A stretch of 64,000 nt of DNA from Cephalotus follicularis (Eukaryota; Streptophyta; Magnoliopsida; Oxalidales; Cephalotaceae), in assembly GCA_001972305.1 (NCBI GenBank), contig BDDD01000263.1, positions 31,597-95,596 of the forward strand, given 5' to 3'. A model generated the notes under the pieces. The model had not been told where the DNA came from, ran no database searches, and saw nothing but the letters and a program-made list of their open reading frames with translations. Shown in pieces: positions 23,170 through 34,562 of this stretch. The position numbers and the translations under genes were made by a program. Each line of letters starts with the position of its first letter. Within the stretch, counting starts at the first letter, position 1.

Positions 23170-25723
23170 TGTTGGAAACCTGTCAAGGGTTCCCGGTCGA
23201 TTTGGTCCTAGGACGCAAGTGTGTATAATTTTAATTTTTCAAAACCACCAAGACTGAAATTCATGGTCCACACTTACATCTTAGTACCAAATAGAAAAGC
23301 CTCGGATCTTCGTTTAATTAACAAGCGAACTAAAACAATAACAAGCATGCAAAAAGAGATAAACCGAACACACGTCGGTAAAGATAAAAGTAAGAGCGAA
23401 GCAATCATACCCACGTTGGAGGCTCCACCACTTTGCCGCTACGCGCTTGTAGTAGCAAATGCCGGTCACCGGTAACACCGCCGGATTTTGGACAGTCCAC
23501 GTTCGATTTGAAGTTGACACCTCCGGACTCGAAAAAAACTGCTCAACCCGAATCTGGAGGAGACACGCCCAGAAGTGCGCCAGAACACGGCAGCCAGAGG
23601 CGGTGACTCACTGAGTTCGGACTCAGTGAGTCTCGGTCAACTCGCCATTGACCAGTGAAGACATATGTGGACGCTAACACCACAACGAATGCTCTGGTGG
23701 CCAAGAGTCGGTGAGACTCGGCCAGGAACGCCAAAAACAGCCGACGGCGAGTCACGGGGTTGACTCATCGTTCGTCATCAGCGGCCACCAAGCCACCAAA
23801 CAGCTTAGCGACACCAACCCGACACACCTAAACCCAAGACTCACCGTGACTCGGCGCGAAATGCCAAGTCATAGCAGCCCGATGCGTCAACTAGCCCAGT
23901 TGACTCACCACACACAAACACCAGCCAAAACGCACGGGAAACGCAAAACAAGGATCAAAATGGATAAAGCCATTGATTGGCTCCACCCACTGTGATCAAC
24001 GGCAGTGGAAGAGGCGCCGAGAGCAAACGTCGGATAAAAATGCGATCTGCCACCAGGGAGAAAAGAGAGGAGAAAACGGGAGAGAAAGGGGAGAAGGCTT
24101 ACCGAGGAAGGACGCTCGACTCTTCCCAGGCACCGATGCGAAGCGCCGTCGTCTTCTCCGGCTAGAAACTCACCCCTGCGCGACGCGTGAAGCGTCTCTC
24201 TCTCTCGGCTTATTGCGCACGCCAGGCACTGGGAGAGAATGTGAGGGAGAGAGTGTGAGAAAGATTAAGAGAGAGATTTTAAAAATTGATTTTAAAATAC
24301 ATTTTTTACTTAATAAATAAGTCTCTCTTTTTCTCTCTTATTTCTCTTCTTATTATTTTCTCCTTCTCTATAAATTTAAAGTCTCTTTCAAAATTAAAAT
24401 GTTTCTCCCCTTTTTAAAATAAAGACTCTCTCTTTAATTTTGATTTAATAAAATTAAATCATGCCCCTTCTTTAAATCTCTTATATATCAAGATGACTAT
24501 TAGTGGAACGAAAAATAAACCACTAATGTCAAAATAATATATACTAGTTAAAACTAGATTTACCACCAAGAGAGCATGTGTGCAGCATGCATCACTTTTC
24601 CAATAATCGAGCAGGACCCGAAAGCCCAGTGGATTTCCGGTACAATGATAAATTTCCCAGAACATCCCGAAGTTCTGGTATGACTATCCAGCTAATAGTA
24701 CTGGTGTGATCTATAATCACCCCAGGATCCGCGGACCAAAAAGTACCACGTATATCATCCGTTAACCGGTTCCCCAGCACTTTATCACTGTCATCGGCTT
24801 GCGTGCCATGTCTCCTTCGTCATCTCGCCTCCGACCGCGGACTAGGGTTTGGATAAATGTCACCCCTAGGAAAAACCGTGATAACTATAATTCTATGAAC
24901 TCACTCAGACTATGGGAGATATCCCCTGAAACCTCTTGTTCCCAATCTCCCAGTACCCGCCCGGGAATTTTAAGTCTTCAATGGTTATAGATGTTATAGA
25001 GCCTATAACCCTCAACACAGGTGTGACGATCCCATCCTTCGAACTCACCCATACATCTCAATGCATCTCCCACAAGGCCCAAAGACAACCCTTTTGCCAG
25101 CATGTGGCTAGTGTTGGGGAAGGCGGAAATCAAAGCCAAGCAGTTACTACACAACGTATGCCAGCCGCTCAGGTCTAACGATACAACGTAAATCACGTAT
25201 GATCTACAAGTCAACTTTGACTAAGCACTACCGCGATAATAGGAACTCTATTGACAGAGGTGTTGACTCTCCAAATATATAACCTATGGTGGGTCGGTTC
25301 AGTGTTGTGCCTCTGCACGCACCCCGCATCAGCTTTAGGGTAAAACCCAAATGGCAATGAGATGATCCATCCTCCTTTACCATTCGGAGCAAGCATAACA
25401 CGGAAAGTCTCTGCGGTTCATCAATTGCCCTAAGAAAGTGAACCTATGACTTGGAACTTTTGTCACAAGGGAGTAAGGATCTCATTCTCATAACCTCTCA
25501 GGCACGAGATCCAACCCTTTACGGACAGGGCGCTATATGTGTATTTTGTTGACATGGTGATCAACTGATCCGTAGAGACGGTATGGGATAATACATATAG
25601 CCAGATGCCAATCTTTACTGAAAATGCACAATAAAACATGAATGGAACTAAAAATGTATGATTTAAGAGTGTGTCATATGTCTGCTGCCTTGTCATGGCT
25701 TGCAGGGACACCCTCATCTAATA
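23170..25723 (-). repeat. Copia element A 3' LTR, about 2,554 bp
   Basis: On the minus strand it starts TATTAGATGAGGGTGTCCC (the first TG has become TA) at 25723 and ends GGTTTCCAACA at 23170. It aligns along its length to 36042-38602 with scattered substitutions. It contains a strong hairpin at 23605-23632 and a CT-rich patch near 24190. Reading frames such as 23973-24320 are not supported as genes. Confidence 0.88.
23605..23632. repeat. Perfect 12-bp inverted repeat in copia A LTR
   Basis: GACTCACTGAGT, loop TCGG, ACTCAGTGAGTC. The 5' LTR copy at 36478-36505 keeps it with one mismatch. Further GACTC/GAGTC words cluster within the next 300 bp in both LTRs. Confidence 0.9.
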
Positions 25724-26040
25724 ATCTCTCACTTGGACCTCTAGCCACGAAGACCTCTAGCCTAAGCATATCGCACTCTAGCACTGCTCATGACCTTTGT
25801 CAGTGGGTCTGCTAAGTTCACTTCTCGCGCGACTCTCTCTATGGTGACATCTACTCTCATGATGTCTCCTATATTTTCTCAATAACATCCCTCTTGAGAC
25901 GTTATATTCATCTATGATCTCCACGATCAAATGATACCGTTGCTGTATAAGTTTGGGCGGTAATGAGACCCGGGTTCCAAGGTTTGTGCAAAGCCCCATC
26001 GCTGTCCCTATGCTGCACAACTCGATAACGATGGAAGGAT
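25724..26040 (-). pseudogene. Copia A RNase H, C-terminal part
   Basis: Minus strand carries the end of RNase H: the ANLADPL-type ending near 25810, the basic stretch near 25860 and the upstream region to 26040, parallel to 61880-62170 of element D. It is interrupted at 26041 by a solo gypsy LTR and resumes at 28678. A TG...LTR boundary with the tract CCAAGTGAGAGAT lies at 25723. Confidence 0.75.
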
Positions 26041-26754
26041 GTGACGACCCGAATTCCCTTTTGTACTATTCATGCATACATCGTACCGTATTGGACCGTA
26101 TCGAATTGTATTGAATTGAGGTATTCCTATACCTATTGTGATTGTATTGGTTTTATTCATGTATAGTCGGGATTCTGGGCTGAGTTTCGGAGAGTTGGTC
26201 GAATTGACTACATAAGTCAATTTCTCCCTCTCATCTTCTCATTCTTCACTCTTCTCCTTCTTTCTATCTTTCTCCCTCTCTCTCTCTTGCTGGCAGCCCC
26301 CCTCCATCTCCTTAGCAGCCGGATTGCATCTTCTTCAACAAGAATTGTGATTGCAAGAGGTGGGTTGCCGATTGAACAAGAAAGCAGCTGATTTTTGGGC
26401 GATTTCTACCGATCGATTGAGTGGAAGCTCAACTTTCGAAGCTTCAGTGACAGGTAGGACTTCTTTACTGAATTGCCTATTCTTTTATTGATTGATTGAC
26501 TGAATTGCATGATTGAATGAGTGATTGAATGATTGAATTGAATGTATTGAGTGAAATTGGGGTTTTAGGGTTTTTAGTAAATCCTTGGCCTAATTGTTAA
26601 TAGAAAGATTGAAATGTTAAATTGAAGGTTGTAACTAGTTTTACTAACCTTAAAGAATGATTTTTAACCCTTAGCTTCTTAAAGAATGGATTTGATTGGA
26701 TTTTGGCTTGAAAATTGCTGGTTTTCTGCAGAAAAATCGGCCATTCCCAGCAAA

Positions 26755-27082
26755 GACGTCGATCCCTTTGCCCATGGGCATCGATGTCTTTCACTTTGGG
26801 ATGCAGCCTCCTTGTTTTCACAGCAAAGACATCGACGTCTTTCAAAGGCGTCGACGTCTTTTGCTTGAGATGCCTTTCCCCAGAGAAGGCGTCGGCGCGA
26901 GACATCGATGCGCATTCCTAGGCCATTTCATTGAAACGCGTCGACGTCTTTGTCCAAGGACATCGACGTCTTTGGCCGAATTGAGAAAGGCATCGATGTC
27001 TTTGAAAGACATCGACGTCTTTCTACCGTTTTCAAAAGCATGCCCTGATACGCATCGACGTCTTTTGTTAAAGACATTGACG
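26755..27082. repeat. AAAGAC-ATCGAC-GTCTTT type palindrome array in solo LTR
   Basis: Cores start at 26759, 26781, 26832, 26851, 26892, 26905, 26941, 26963, 26993, 27012, 27054, 27077. Several are near-perfect palindromes such as AAAGACATCGACGTCTTT (27006-27023). Neighbours are usually 19-23 bp apart, or about 41 bp (twice that). Confidence 0.8.
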
Positions 27083-27351
27083 CCTTTCGGGCTGAGTGGA
27101 ATTTTTGACTGTTAAAGCTAGTTTTTCAACCCTTTTCACATTGCCGCTTGACCGAAACCTCACTTGAGGTATTCAAGCGTTTAAAACATAGCTTTCAATG
27201 GTTTTCAAAGATCAAATTGCTTGATTGCTAGAGTGACAGCTTGAGCCATAGGTGACGACTCAGTGACTTTCATTGACCAAATAGATGTTCATTCCTATTC
27301 CATCAATTCGATTGTCACCGCCTAGCGGCTACCAATTGATTGATTGATTGA

Positions 27352-27596
27352 GTCATAAGTGTTGTTGTGAGTCTAAGTCGGTAAAATGGACGCACGTTCC
27401 CATCCCTCCATTAGGCACCACCACTTATCGGCCTTGCTTCGATGTTGTATTGATACATTGATCGATTGCTTGAGCCATGAATGTTGTTGTGAGTCTAAGT
27501 CGGTACGATGGACGCACGTTGCCATTTCTCCATTGGACACCACCACATATTGACTTTACTTAATATTGTATTGACTCGATTCATTGATTGATTGTA
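27352..27596. repeat. Tandem duplication, about 125 bp, in solo LTR
   Basis: Two copies of a block containing GTTGTTGTGAGTCTAAGTCGG, then ATGGACGCACGTT, then CACCACCAC, at roughly 27362 and 27485, diverged by substitutions. Confidence 0.75.
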
Positions 27597-28111
27597 TTGT
27601 ATGGATCCTATAGAGCGACCCTTTGGTTTATGTTGGCATGTTAGGTCCACTTTGTCCACCTATTCCATCGATCATTTCTTGTATTGTATTGTCTTGCTGA
27701 CGAGCATGTGCTGACGGGCACAATTGATTGACGATTGACGCTCGCTGAGGGTCGTAGCTCCCTAACGGCATCAGTAGCTCCCTTAGCTGTAACTTATCGA
27801 GATTGTATTGACCCAGCCATAGGATGGAAGATCTATGAGTTCCAGACCTGATCAGTCTGAGAACTGTAGATAGATCTCCTACCCTTTTTGAAGGACTACC
27901 TTCCGTGGGATTGATCATTGCTGACTTATTGACATTGTATTGACACCGGTCGCATGCTCTATAGGATATTGATTGATTGATTGGGTGTTTTATACACCAC
28001 CATCGAAGATCTGATATTGATTGATTGATTGAATGATGGATCGATTGATTGTTATAGATCCTATCCGTATGCTCTCATGGGCCATTGTACATGTACATTT
28101 GCCATGTCATG

Positions 28112-28241
28112 CATTGATATTGTACACCGCACATTGGTATTGTATAGACTGTCACCGATATTGCACATTGCACATGCATTGATATTGTACACCGCACATT
28201 GGTATTGTATAGATTGTCACCGATATTGCACATTGTACATG
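28112..28241. repeat. 65-bp tandem duplication in solo LTR
   Basis: CATTGATATTGTACACCGC... at 28112-28176 is followed immediately by a nearly identical 65-bp copy at 28177-28241, with only two or so differences. Confidence 0.9.
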
Positions 28242-28677
28242 CATACATGCTGCATGGGGTTTCTGCTTAGCCAGTGTGGCTAACCCCATCCTTCGGGGTG
28301 GGGCTGTGTTGTACCTTTGTGTGTGGCATAGGTAGGGCAGCAGGTAGCAGTAGACAGAAGGATTGAAGAATCAATTGATCGCACGACTGCTTGGGCATCG
28401 CAGAGCTGTTTGACACATTGTAGTGAAAGGATTGAAATGTATTGCATTGTATTGAGAAATTGATAAGTGTATTGTAAAAGATTGATATTGTAAAGGATTG
28501 TTATTGCATTGTACTATTTTGATGGATCATTGTATTGTATCTTCCGCACAGTGATATGTTTTATAAAGTTTTAAGTTTTTCCACATTTTTATATTGCTAG
28601 TCCCGGCCATTGTATTGTGTATTGGATTGAGAGTAATGCCACGTGTCCGCCCTGCGGGCGAGAGGTGTTACAAAGGA

Positions 28678-30250
28678 ACCTCATAAAGTTCCACAAAGAA
28701 CATCCGCAGCCAAACCAGCTATCATAACCGGTATCACAGGTTGTAACATACTTTTATTCTCTGGTAAGTCTGCAGTCCTCGTCTATAACAAACTCCTCCC
28801 ATTCATACAGCACTTCCATTCAGGATCAACACATATCCTGAAAAGAATTTGTGATCTTCCGGATCACAATTGAAACTAGAGTTAACCCAACTCTTACGTC
28901 TCAATTTACTATATTCTCCATGTGTCAAGAAATAATCCTGAGTCTTTCACCAGCATTATATCCTCTTGATATGTCCCTATTTCTCTTATAGGGACTGGAC
29001 TGAAATCGACTAGCCAGACCCTTAGGCATATTGACATCAGGCTCAGTACAAAGTATGGCATACATGATGGAGCCTATTGCCGAAGCCTAAGGTTGTTTAT
29101 TCATGCGTGTTCTCTCCTCATAAGTCTTAGAAGACATCCTCTTGGAAAGGTGAATTCCTTGGCTAATTGGCAGTAAGCCATATATGGAATTCCTTCCATA
29201 CCATTTCAGCACTCTGCTGATGTACTGGCTTTGGGAAAGTCCAAGCAATCTACTCGATCTACTCTTTAGATCTTCATTCTCTAAAACGTAGAAAGCCTCT
29301 CCCAAATCCTTTGTGGAGAAGTTCTTGCTTAACTATACTTCAACATACCTACATCATTCCCTATGTATAGTATGTCTTCTACATACAGCACCAAGAAAGT
29401 GATTTCTGGGTTATCCTATTTTTTGTAGACATTAGGCTTGTCCATATCTTTAATAAAATCAAAATGGATATTTCAGCTACGGGATGCTTGCTTAAGGTCA
29501 TAGACCTTTGGATCTTGCACCTCTTGTGCGAATGCTCCTCAGATGTAAACCCCTCAGGTTTGGGACATAAAGATGTCCTCTTCAATATAGTCACTCTTGC
29601 AAACTGTCTTGACATCCATTTGTCATAGCTCATTACCACAATGAGCAGCAAAAGCAAGCATAATCCGAATGGACTAAAGCATTGCAACTGGTCAGAAAGT
29701 TCTCAGCATACAGACCTCTTGTCTTAGTGTATATCCTTTCGTGAGCAATTGCACTTTAAAAAGGTTTCAACCTTTACAATTAATGCCAATCTTCCTCTTG
29801 AAGATTTACTTGCATCTGATAGGATTTTAAGCTTTCGGGTGCGTATACCAAGTCCCTCACTTGGTACGCGTATATGGAGCCGTTTTCGGATTTCATGATC
29901 TCTTATTATGTGCTGGAATTAGTGCTCTTCACTATTTCCTTGTAGCTGACAGGCTCGTCATCACGCTGATGTTAGGTTCGTCAGTGCCTTAATGAGAAAC
30001 CTCATTTCTCAGCCATTGTCGAAAACCTTTGCCCGATCTCCTCGCTAGAGGAGTGCCTTACCGAGACTCTATCTTAGATTGGGATCATTTCTCAATTATG
30101 TCTTTAGAAGAATAAACTTCTAATTCCTTATCATCCTGTGGGTTTCTACCTAGTGGAAACTCTCTTTGTTTCACCTAACTCCCACAGCTTCCTACAATCA
30201 GGTATTCCCCTCTAGGAATTTTGTAGTACGCGAAATAAAACCATATTTGT
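28678..30250 (-). pseudogene. Copia A RNase H and RT remnant
   Basis: Minus strand continuing from 26040. RNase H words (GWFGCG) lie near 28700. RT words SRSSRLLGLSQSQYISR lie near 29230-29270. The stretch near 29380-29680 reads MSYDKWMSRQFARV and then PEGFTSE with shifts, matching the DVKTAFLNG/PEGFTSE part of copia RT. The YVDD site is not intact. The link to integrase is at about 30000-30250. Stops in every frame. Confidence 0.75.
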
Positions 30251-31450
30251 TCGCAGGGATGGTAGAATTAATATCCTAAGCACATCTTAGAATATTCCAA
30301 AAACCGGCAACATCTAAATCGTGCCTCCAGCTTAGAAGGTTTTTGCCTTCTTACATAAACTGGACAGCCTTAACCCTCAAACGGTTTAGGTTGGGTTTCC
30401 TCCATTTATGATCTCCATGATCATATGATATCCTCTCGATAACGAAGGGAACGGATTTTAAAGGAATCCGGATTAGGATATGCTCTGCCAACTGCAGTGC
30501 ATTGCCTAGAAAAAGATTTTGGAAGATGTATAAAAGACATAATGAACCTTAACATTATTTACTTCTAGCCATAAATCCATGACTCTTTCTTAGGATTTTA
30601 GACTTGTTTTCCTCTTGAAACACTTACCCAAAATCGTGATAAAACACCGATGATGGTATTGAAGTAGTCAAAATTTCCATTTGCATTAACCGATATTGGT
30701 TCACTACCGCGGTGTGGACTTAACCTAATATGTCCACCATCCTATCTCCTCGCACGGAGAACGGAGATTTGGTCATCACACATGGTGCACACATTGGAGA
30801 GGACCACACGTCCTGGATGTCCTCATAGATCATCCTTAACCATTGTGTTTTCCTAGCATCTCTAGGATGACCTAAAGGATGACCTAATCAACAATGCAAT
30901 AAAAATGAAGGATTTAAATCTTTTATTAATTTGTTCCTTTGAATTGTTAATATAATGTTATGGTAATTGTATAAGAAATAGATCTCTTATGTCCACGTGC
31001 CTCTTGCACTAACTAGAACATTGAATTGTATAAGACTAAGAATTTATACCAAAAATTTGAGCTTACAGCTCATCTTATACATATATCACATAGAAAAAAA
31101 ATTCCATACAATGTTCTTTATATACAGAGATCAAATCATTATTACATAACCATTTACAAAAATATACAATTCAAAAACGCCAACTACATAGGTGTGAATC
31201 CTCGATGCATCACCACGGTGCAAGTCCATAGCTTTGTCAGCTCTCTTAGCTGTCTAGCGTCTCCCAGCAACCTGCAAAGAGTTACAAATGTTAGTCTCCC
31301 AATCTGAGCCAACTACTCAAATTGAACATACATTGTAAACTAGAAAAAACATGAAAGTACCTAACCATAAGGTATTTCCTGCTTTGGACTATAGGAACAG
31401 ATTTTATCTCTTCCAATTGCCTTAGCTTCCCACAATGGAAGTAGGCAAAC
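30251..31450 (-). pseudogene. Copia A integrase and protease remnant
   Basis: Minus strand: a KLEAR-type integrase end near 30310-30340 and integrase core remnants to about 30870, then sequence matching the protease-integrase stretch of element D (59190-59700), including the long AT-rich part at 30900-31150. A degraded protease region is near 31270-31330. The zinc knuckle of gag begins at 31420-31450 and is split by the solo LTR at 31451. Confidence 0.65.
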
Positions 31451-32739
31451 TGTCACGCCCCCGTTTCGGTAAGACAACATTAAAGCGGTAAGGTAATTAA
31501 CACATAAATTCAGCTCATGCAATTACCATAAAATTTAAACTTATAAGCGGACATCAGTTGCGGAAGCATAAGATTTATAAGCTGAAGACATGTAACGTGC
31601 ATCCCATACTGCACGGTACCCAATACAAGTCCATCATTGTTAAAAGCCCCCCAAATGGAGTGTGATCACAGTACAATACCAAATCCCATCAGTAAACAAA
31701 ACCATAAGTACAATACATTGGTCTTTAAACAAGCTCGGTTTATTACAAAACATGAGAAAGTAAAACCAAAAACAAAATAACATAACGACTTGTTCTTCGT
31801 CCATGCCAGTCCAATCAGTCCACTGCATCAATCTGTAAAGTAGGGGGTTAGCCTTTGTCCTCACTCGGCTAAGTCATAAAAGTAGCTCGGGATCAACATT
31901 AGATGCATGTCATGTAATGTATGCATAAAGGATGCAGTGCAGGAAATACCAGTTTATATATATATGAGAAATATATATATTTTAATAGTACAGTATAACA
32001 GTGGGTACATATATAAGAAATATATGTATGCAAGAACAGTACAGTAGTGATCCGGCCAGGACCACATCCACAATCACAGCAATGTCCGAAAAGGACCAAC
32101 AGGCAGTACAGTATGTTCGTAAGAGGACCACAACAGTCAGGCAGTATATGTAACGCCGCCAACTCCTGGCCCCACGCTACACTCCCACTCCGGTCCCTAC
32201 TCCAGGAAACCAAGCGAGGCAACAGTACAGTACAGTGAGTCACCCAGCCATACTCCTGGCCGCTAGGTCAACCCTACCACTAGCTGGCGCTGGCAGCCTC
32301 CGCCATGCAACCAGTGGCTCAAGCACAATCACATATCAATTCACAGAGCAAACAGTGAATTAAACAGTAAACAGTGCAGTCAACGGTACAGTGGTGATCG
32401 ATTAGATCAACAACAGGCAGCCCATTTTCAAATATTTCTGAAGTAATAAATATTTGAAATACGCAACTTCAGTAGTAGAATACCTTTGAACAAATCAGTA
32501 GTGTAAATCGTTTACCAGTTCATTTGAAAATACGTTATTTAATCAATACATTTTTTCATACCCAAAATAGCACATTCTGAGTTCACATATGCATTTCTAA
32601 CATCACAGCTTTAGAAATCATAAACGATTTACAAACACAAACCAAACAGGCAGTAAACAGTGTATATGCAATGCATCCTAAGCGAAATCAGGATCGTCGC
32701 GCTTCGTTTTAAGCAAGAGGGAACCAAACTGTAGCTTGG

Positions 32740-32905
32740 CAGTCGACTGGATTCTCCACCAGTCAGCTGTTCTGAGAATTTAGTACGTGAGTAGTCTCCT
32801 GGTTCGTTCTACCAGTCTACTTGTTCATTAGGCAGTCGGCTGTTAGTCTTCAACAGTCGACTATTTAGGTTGAGTAGTCGACTCTCTTCCTTCGACAGTC
32901 GACTG
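32740..32905. repeat. CAGTCGACTG array B in solo LTR
   Basis: Units start at 32740, 32760, 32792, 32813, 32833, 32854, 32875, 32896 (spacing 20, 32, 21, 20, 21, 21, 21). Variants include CAGTCAGCTG, CAGTCGGCTG and TAGTCGACTC. Confidence 0.88.
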
Positions 32906-33719
32906 TTCTGGGAAAGAGTTGAATGCAATCCGAAATACACCACTTAAGCAGACAATTGCAAGCATCCATAATGTATCCTCAAGGCAGAAAATCATCATTC
33001 AGTCTTCCACAGTCTCATAGAACACAACAGTAGCATGCATCTTATCCAGCAATCCAATACCAAGATAAAACTCAATATGCATGTACATAAGTTCAAGATT
33101 CTCAACAGTACGCATGGTATGCGTAAAACCAGCAATAATCGTGGTCATATCAACTGAGCATCGTGGTTTATACTAGCAGACAACCAATTGCATAACATGC
33201 AGTAATATTGAACTCAAAACACAATCATAACTTCCACTACCTTTCGATTCCAAGTTAGGAATCTGTAAATCCACCTCTTTGTGTTCCAACAGCGACGTTT
33301 TGAGCTCCCCAGAAGCTCCAACTCCAGTCCAGTAGCTCGAATTTGTCTCTTCCAAGCTTCCCTTCTTGGTTCCAAAGTTGGACAAGAAAACAAACTCAAA
33401 CTCTCTCCCTCCTTTCTCCTTTCAATCTCACTGTGTTTTCTTCTCCTGCATGTACTGGGTGAGAGGGGGACAGTAAGGGAGAGTGTTTTTATGCCATCTC
33501 TTCTCCTAACCCGTTGTATGGCACTAAATGCCATTATTTCTCCTCCATAACTTGCATGCCTCCACACATGTCACTCCCACCCTTTCCTATCAGTCTTTGT
33601 AGGTTCCAGCAGTACTGTGCATGGCATACACATTTTATCCATCATCAGATGGCGCCTGCAAGATGCTCTTGTCAGTGGTTGCATGTGATCTCATCACATG
33701 AAATAAACAGAGCACAAAC

Positions 33720-33870
33720 CAGTCGGCTGTCCATACCCAACAGCCGGCTATTCGCCTGACAGTTCGTTGCCATGTGGCTCGACAGTTGGCCAGTCGACTG
33801 GTTCATTCCACCAGTCGACTGCTTCCATACGCAGTCAACCAATCGGCTGGTCTACTGTACCAGTCGACTG
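33720..33870. repeat. CAGTCGACTG array A in solo LTR
   Basis: Units near 33720, 33741, 33760, 33783/33791, 33812, 33832/33840, 33861. Clear members are CAGTCGGCTG, CAGCCGGCTA and three CAGTCGACTG. Confidence 0.82.
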
Positions 33871-34051
33871 CTCATAGTGTACTTACTAAGCAATCACACT
33901 TCTAAGTACTTAATTGATTTAAAATCAACATCATCAGAGTTTGGGAAAACATAATCAAATTCGGAAAATCCATCTTTTTATTAGTTCCACAAATAAAGTA
34001 CATTTACATTGTGAAATTACAACACATGAAATTTCCGAGCGTTACACAAAC

Positions 34052-34562
34052 TCCATATAAAACTTTTAGATCGTTTTTCTAGAGTGGAATCCCTTTGCAC
34101 TAACTGCCTCTTCCTTGGGTTTTCACCCTTGGAACATAAATTCACTTGATCTATCTCCCCTTGAGATTATTCAAGTAGGAAATGGAGACATCACAGACGA
34201 TCATGACCTCTCTTGGTCAAAATCCACCTTTACAGTCCTCGACTCAGTGCCATACAAATCCTCGAGTTGTGTAAGCATGACACACAAGGTTTATGAGTGC
34301 ATATCCCGATCATGCAGAATTATGGAAACATGCCAACAATTGATAGGGTACGAGCTCGATAATCTTCGTTCCACCATTTAGCCCAACTGGCCTTGTGATG
34401 GTCGGATACATCGTTCACTAGCTCGGGGTTATCTCAGTTATGACATGAGCGACTCTCATGCTCGTGAGAATGTTACGTTAAATGCGTTTCCATTCAGTGA
34501 AATACGGATGTTCAAGTTTTGGAGTGTTAAACGTGTTTGATGTTGGTTTGTGCTGTTTGCCA
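34052..34562 (-). pseudogene. Copia A gag remnant
   Basis: Minus strand, parallel to the gag of element D (58748-59190), with the same order of words but frequent stops and shifts. The position of the start codon reads AATTGGCAAAC where D has AATGGCAGAT, so the ATG is broken by a one-base change. Continues across the solo LTR into the zinc knuckle at 31450. Confidence 0.7.

Larger units (their letters stand above)
26036..28677 (+). mobile_element. Solo Ty3/gypsy-type LTR (26041-28672) with AAGGA target duplication
   Basis: Starts TGTGACGACCCGAATTCCC at 26041 and ends GAGGTGTTACA at 28672, 2,632 bp. It is flanked by AAGGA at 26036-26040 and 28673-28677. No internal region, primer site or polypurine tract is present, so it is a solo LTR left by LTR-LTR recombination. 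It is inserted in the RNase H of copia A. Contains a palindrome array (26755-27082), many ATTG runs and two tandem duplications. Apparent reading frames (for example 26696-27115) run across the array and are not genes. Confidence 0.93.
31446..34051 (-). mobile_element. Solo Tekay-like LTR (31451-34046, minus) with CAAAC target duplication
   Basis: On the minus strand it starts TGTAACGCTCGG at 34046 and ends ACGGGGGCGTGACA at 31451, 2,596 bp. Perfect 5-bp duplication CAAAC at 31446-31450 and 34047-34051. No internal region. It splits the gag zinc knuckle of copia A. Length, termini and two palindrome arrays at offsets of about 185 and 1,150 bp from its start parallel the Tekay-like LTRs at 11447 and 18802. 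Reading frames at 33214-33567 and 31899-32243 are not supported as genes. Confidence 0.93.

Noticed and set aside
23711-24320. Overlapping 94- and 115-codon frames, possible host gene
   Set aside because: Inside copia A LTR; the partner LTR shows equivalent frames with different breaks, as expected for non-coding sequence.
26696-27115. 139-codon frame with repeated RRR and DVFxxRR words
   Set aside because: The repeated words are translations of the palindrome array units, not protein repeats.
33214-33567. 117-codon minus-strand frame as a host gene
   Set aside because: Within the solo LTR bounded by CAAAC duplications; no domain recognised.
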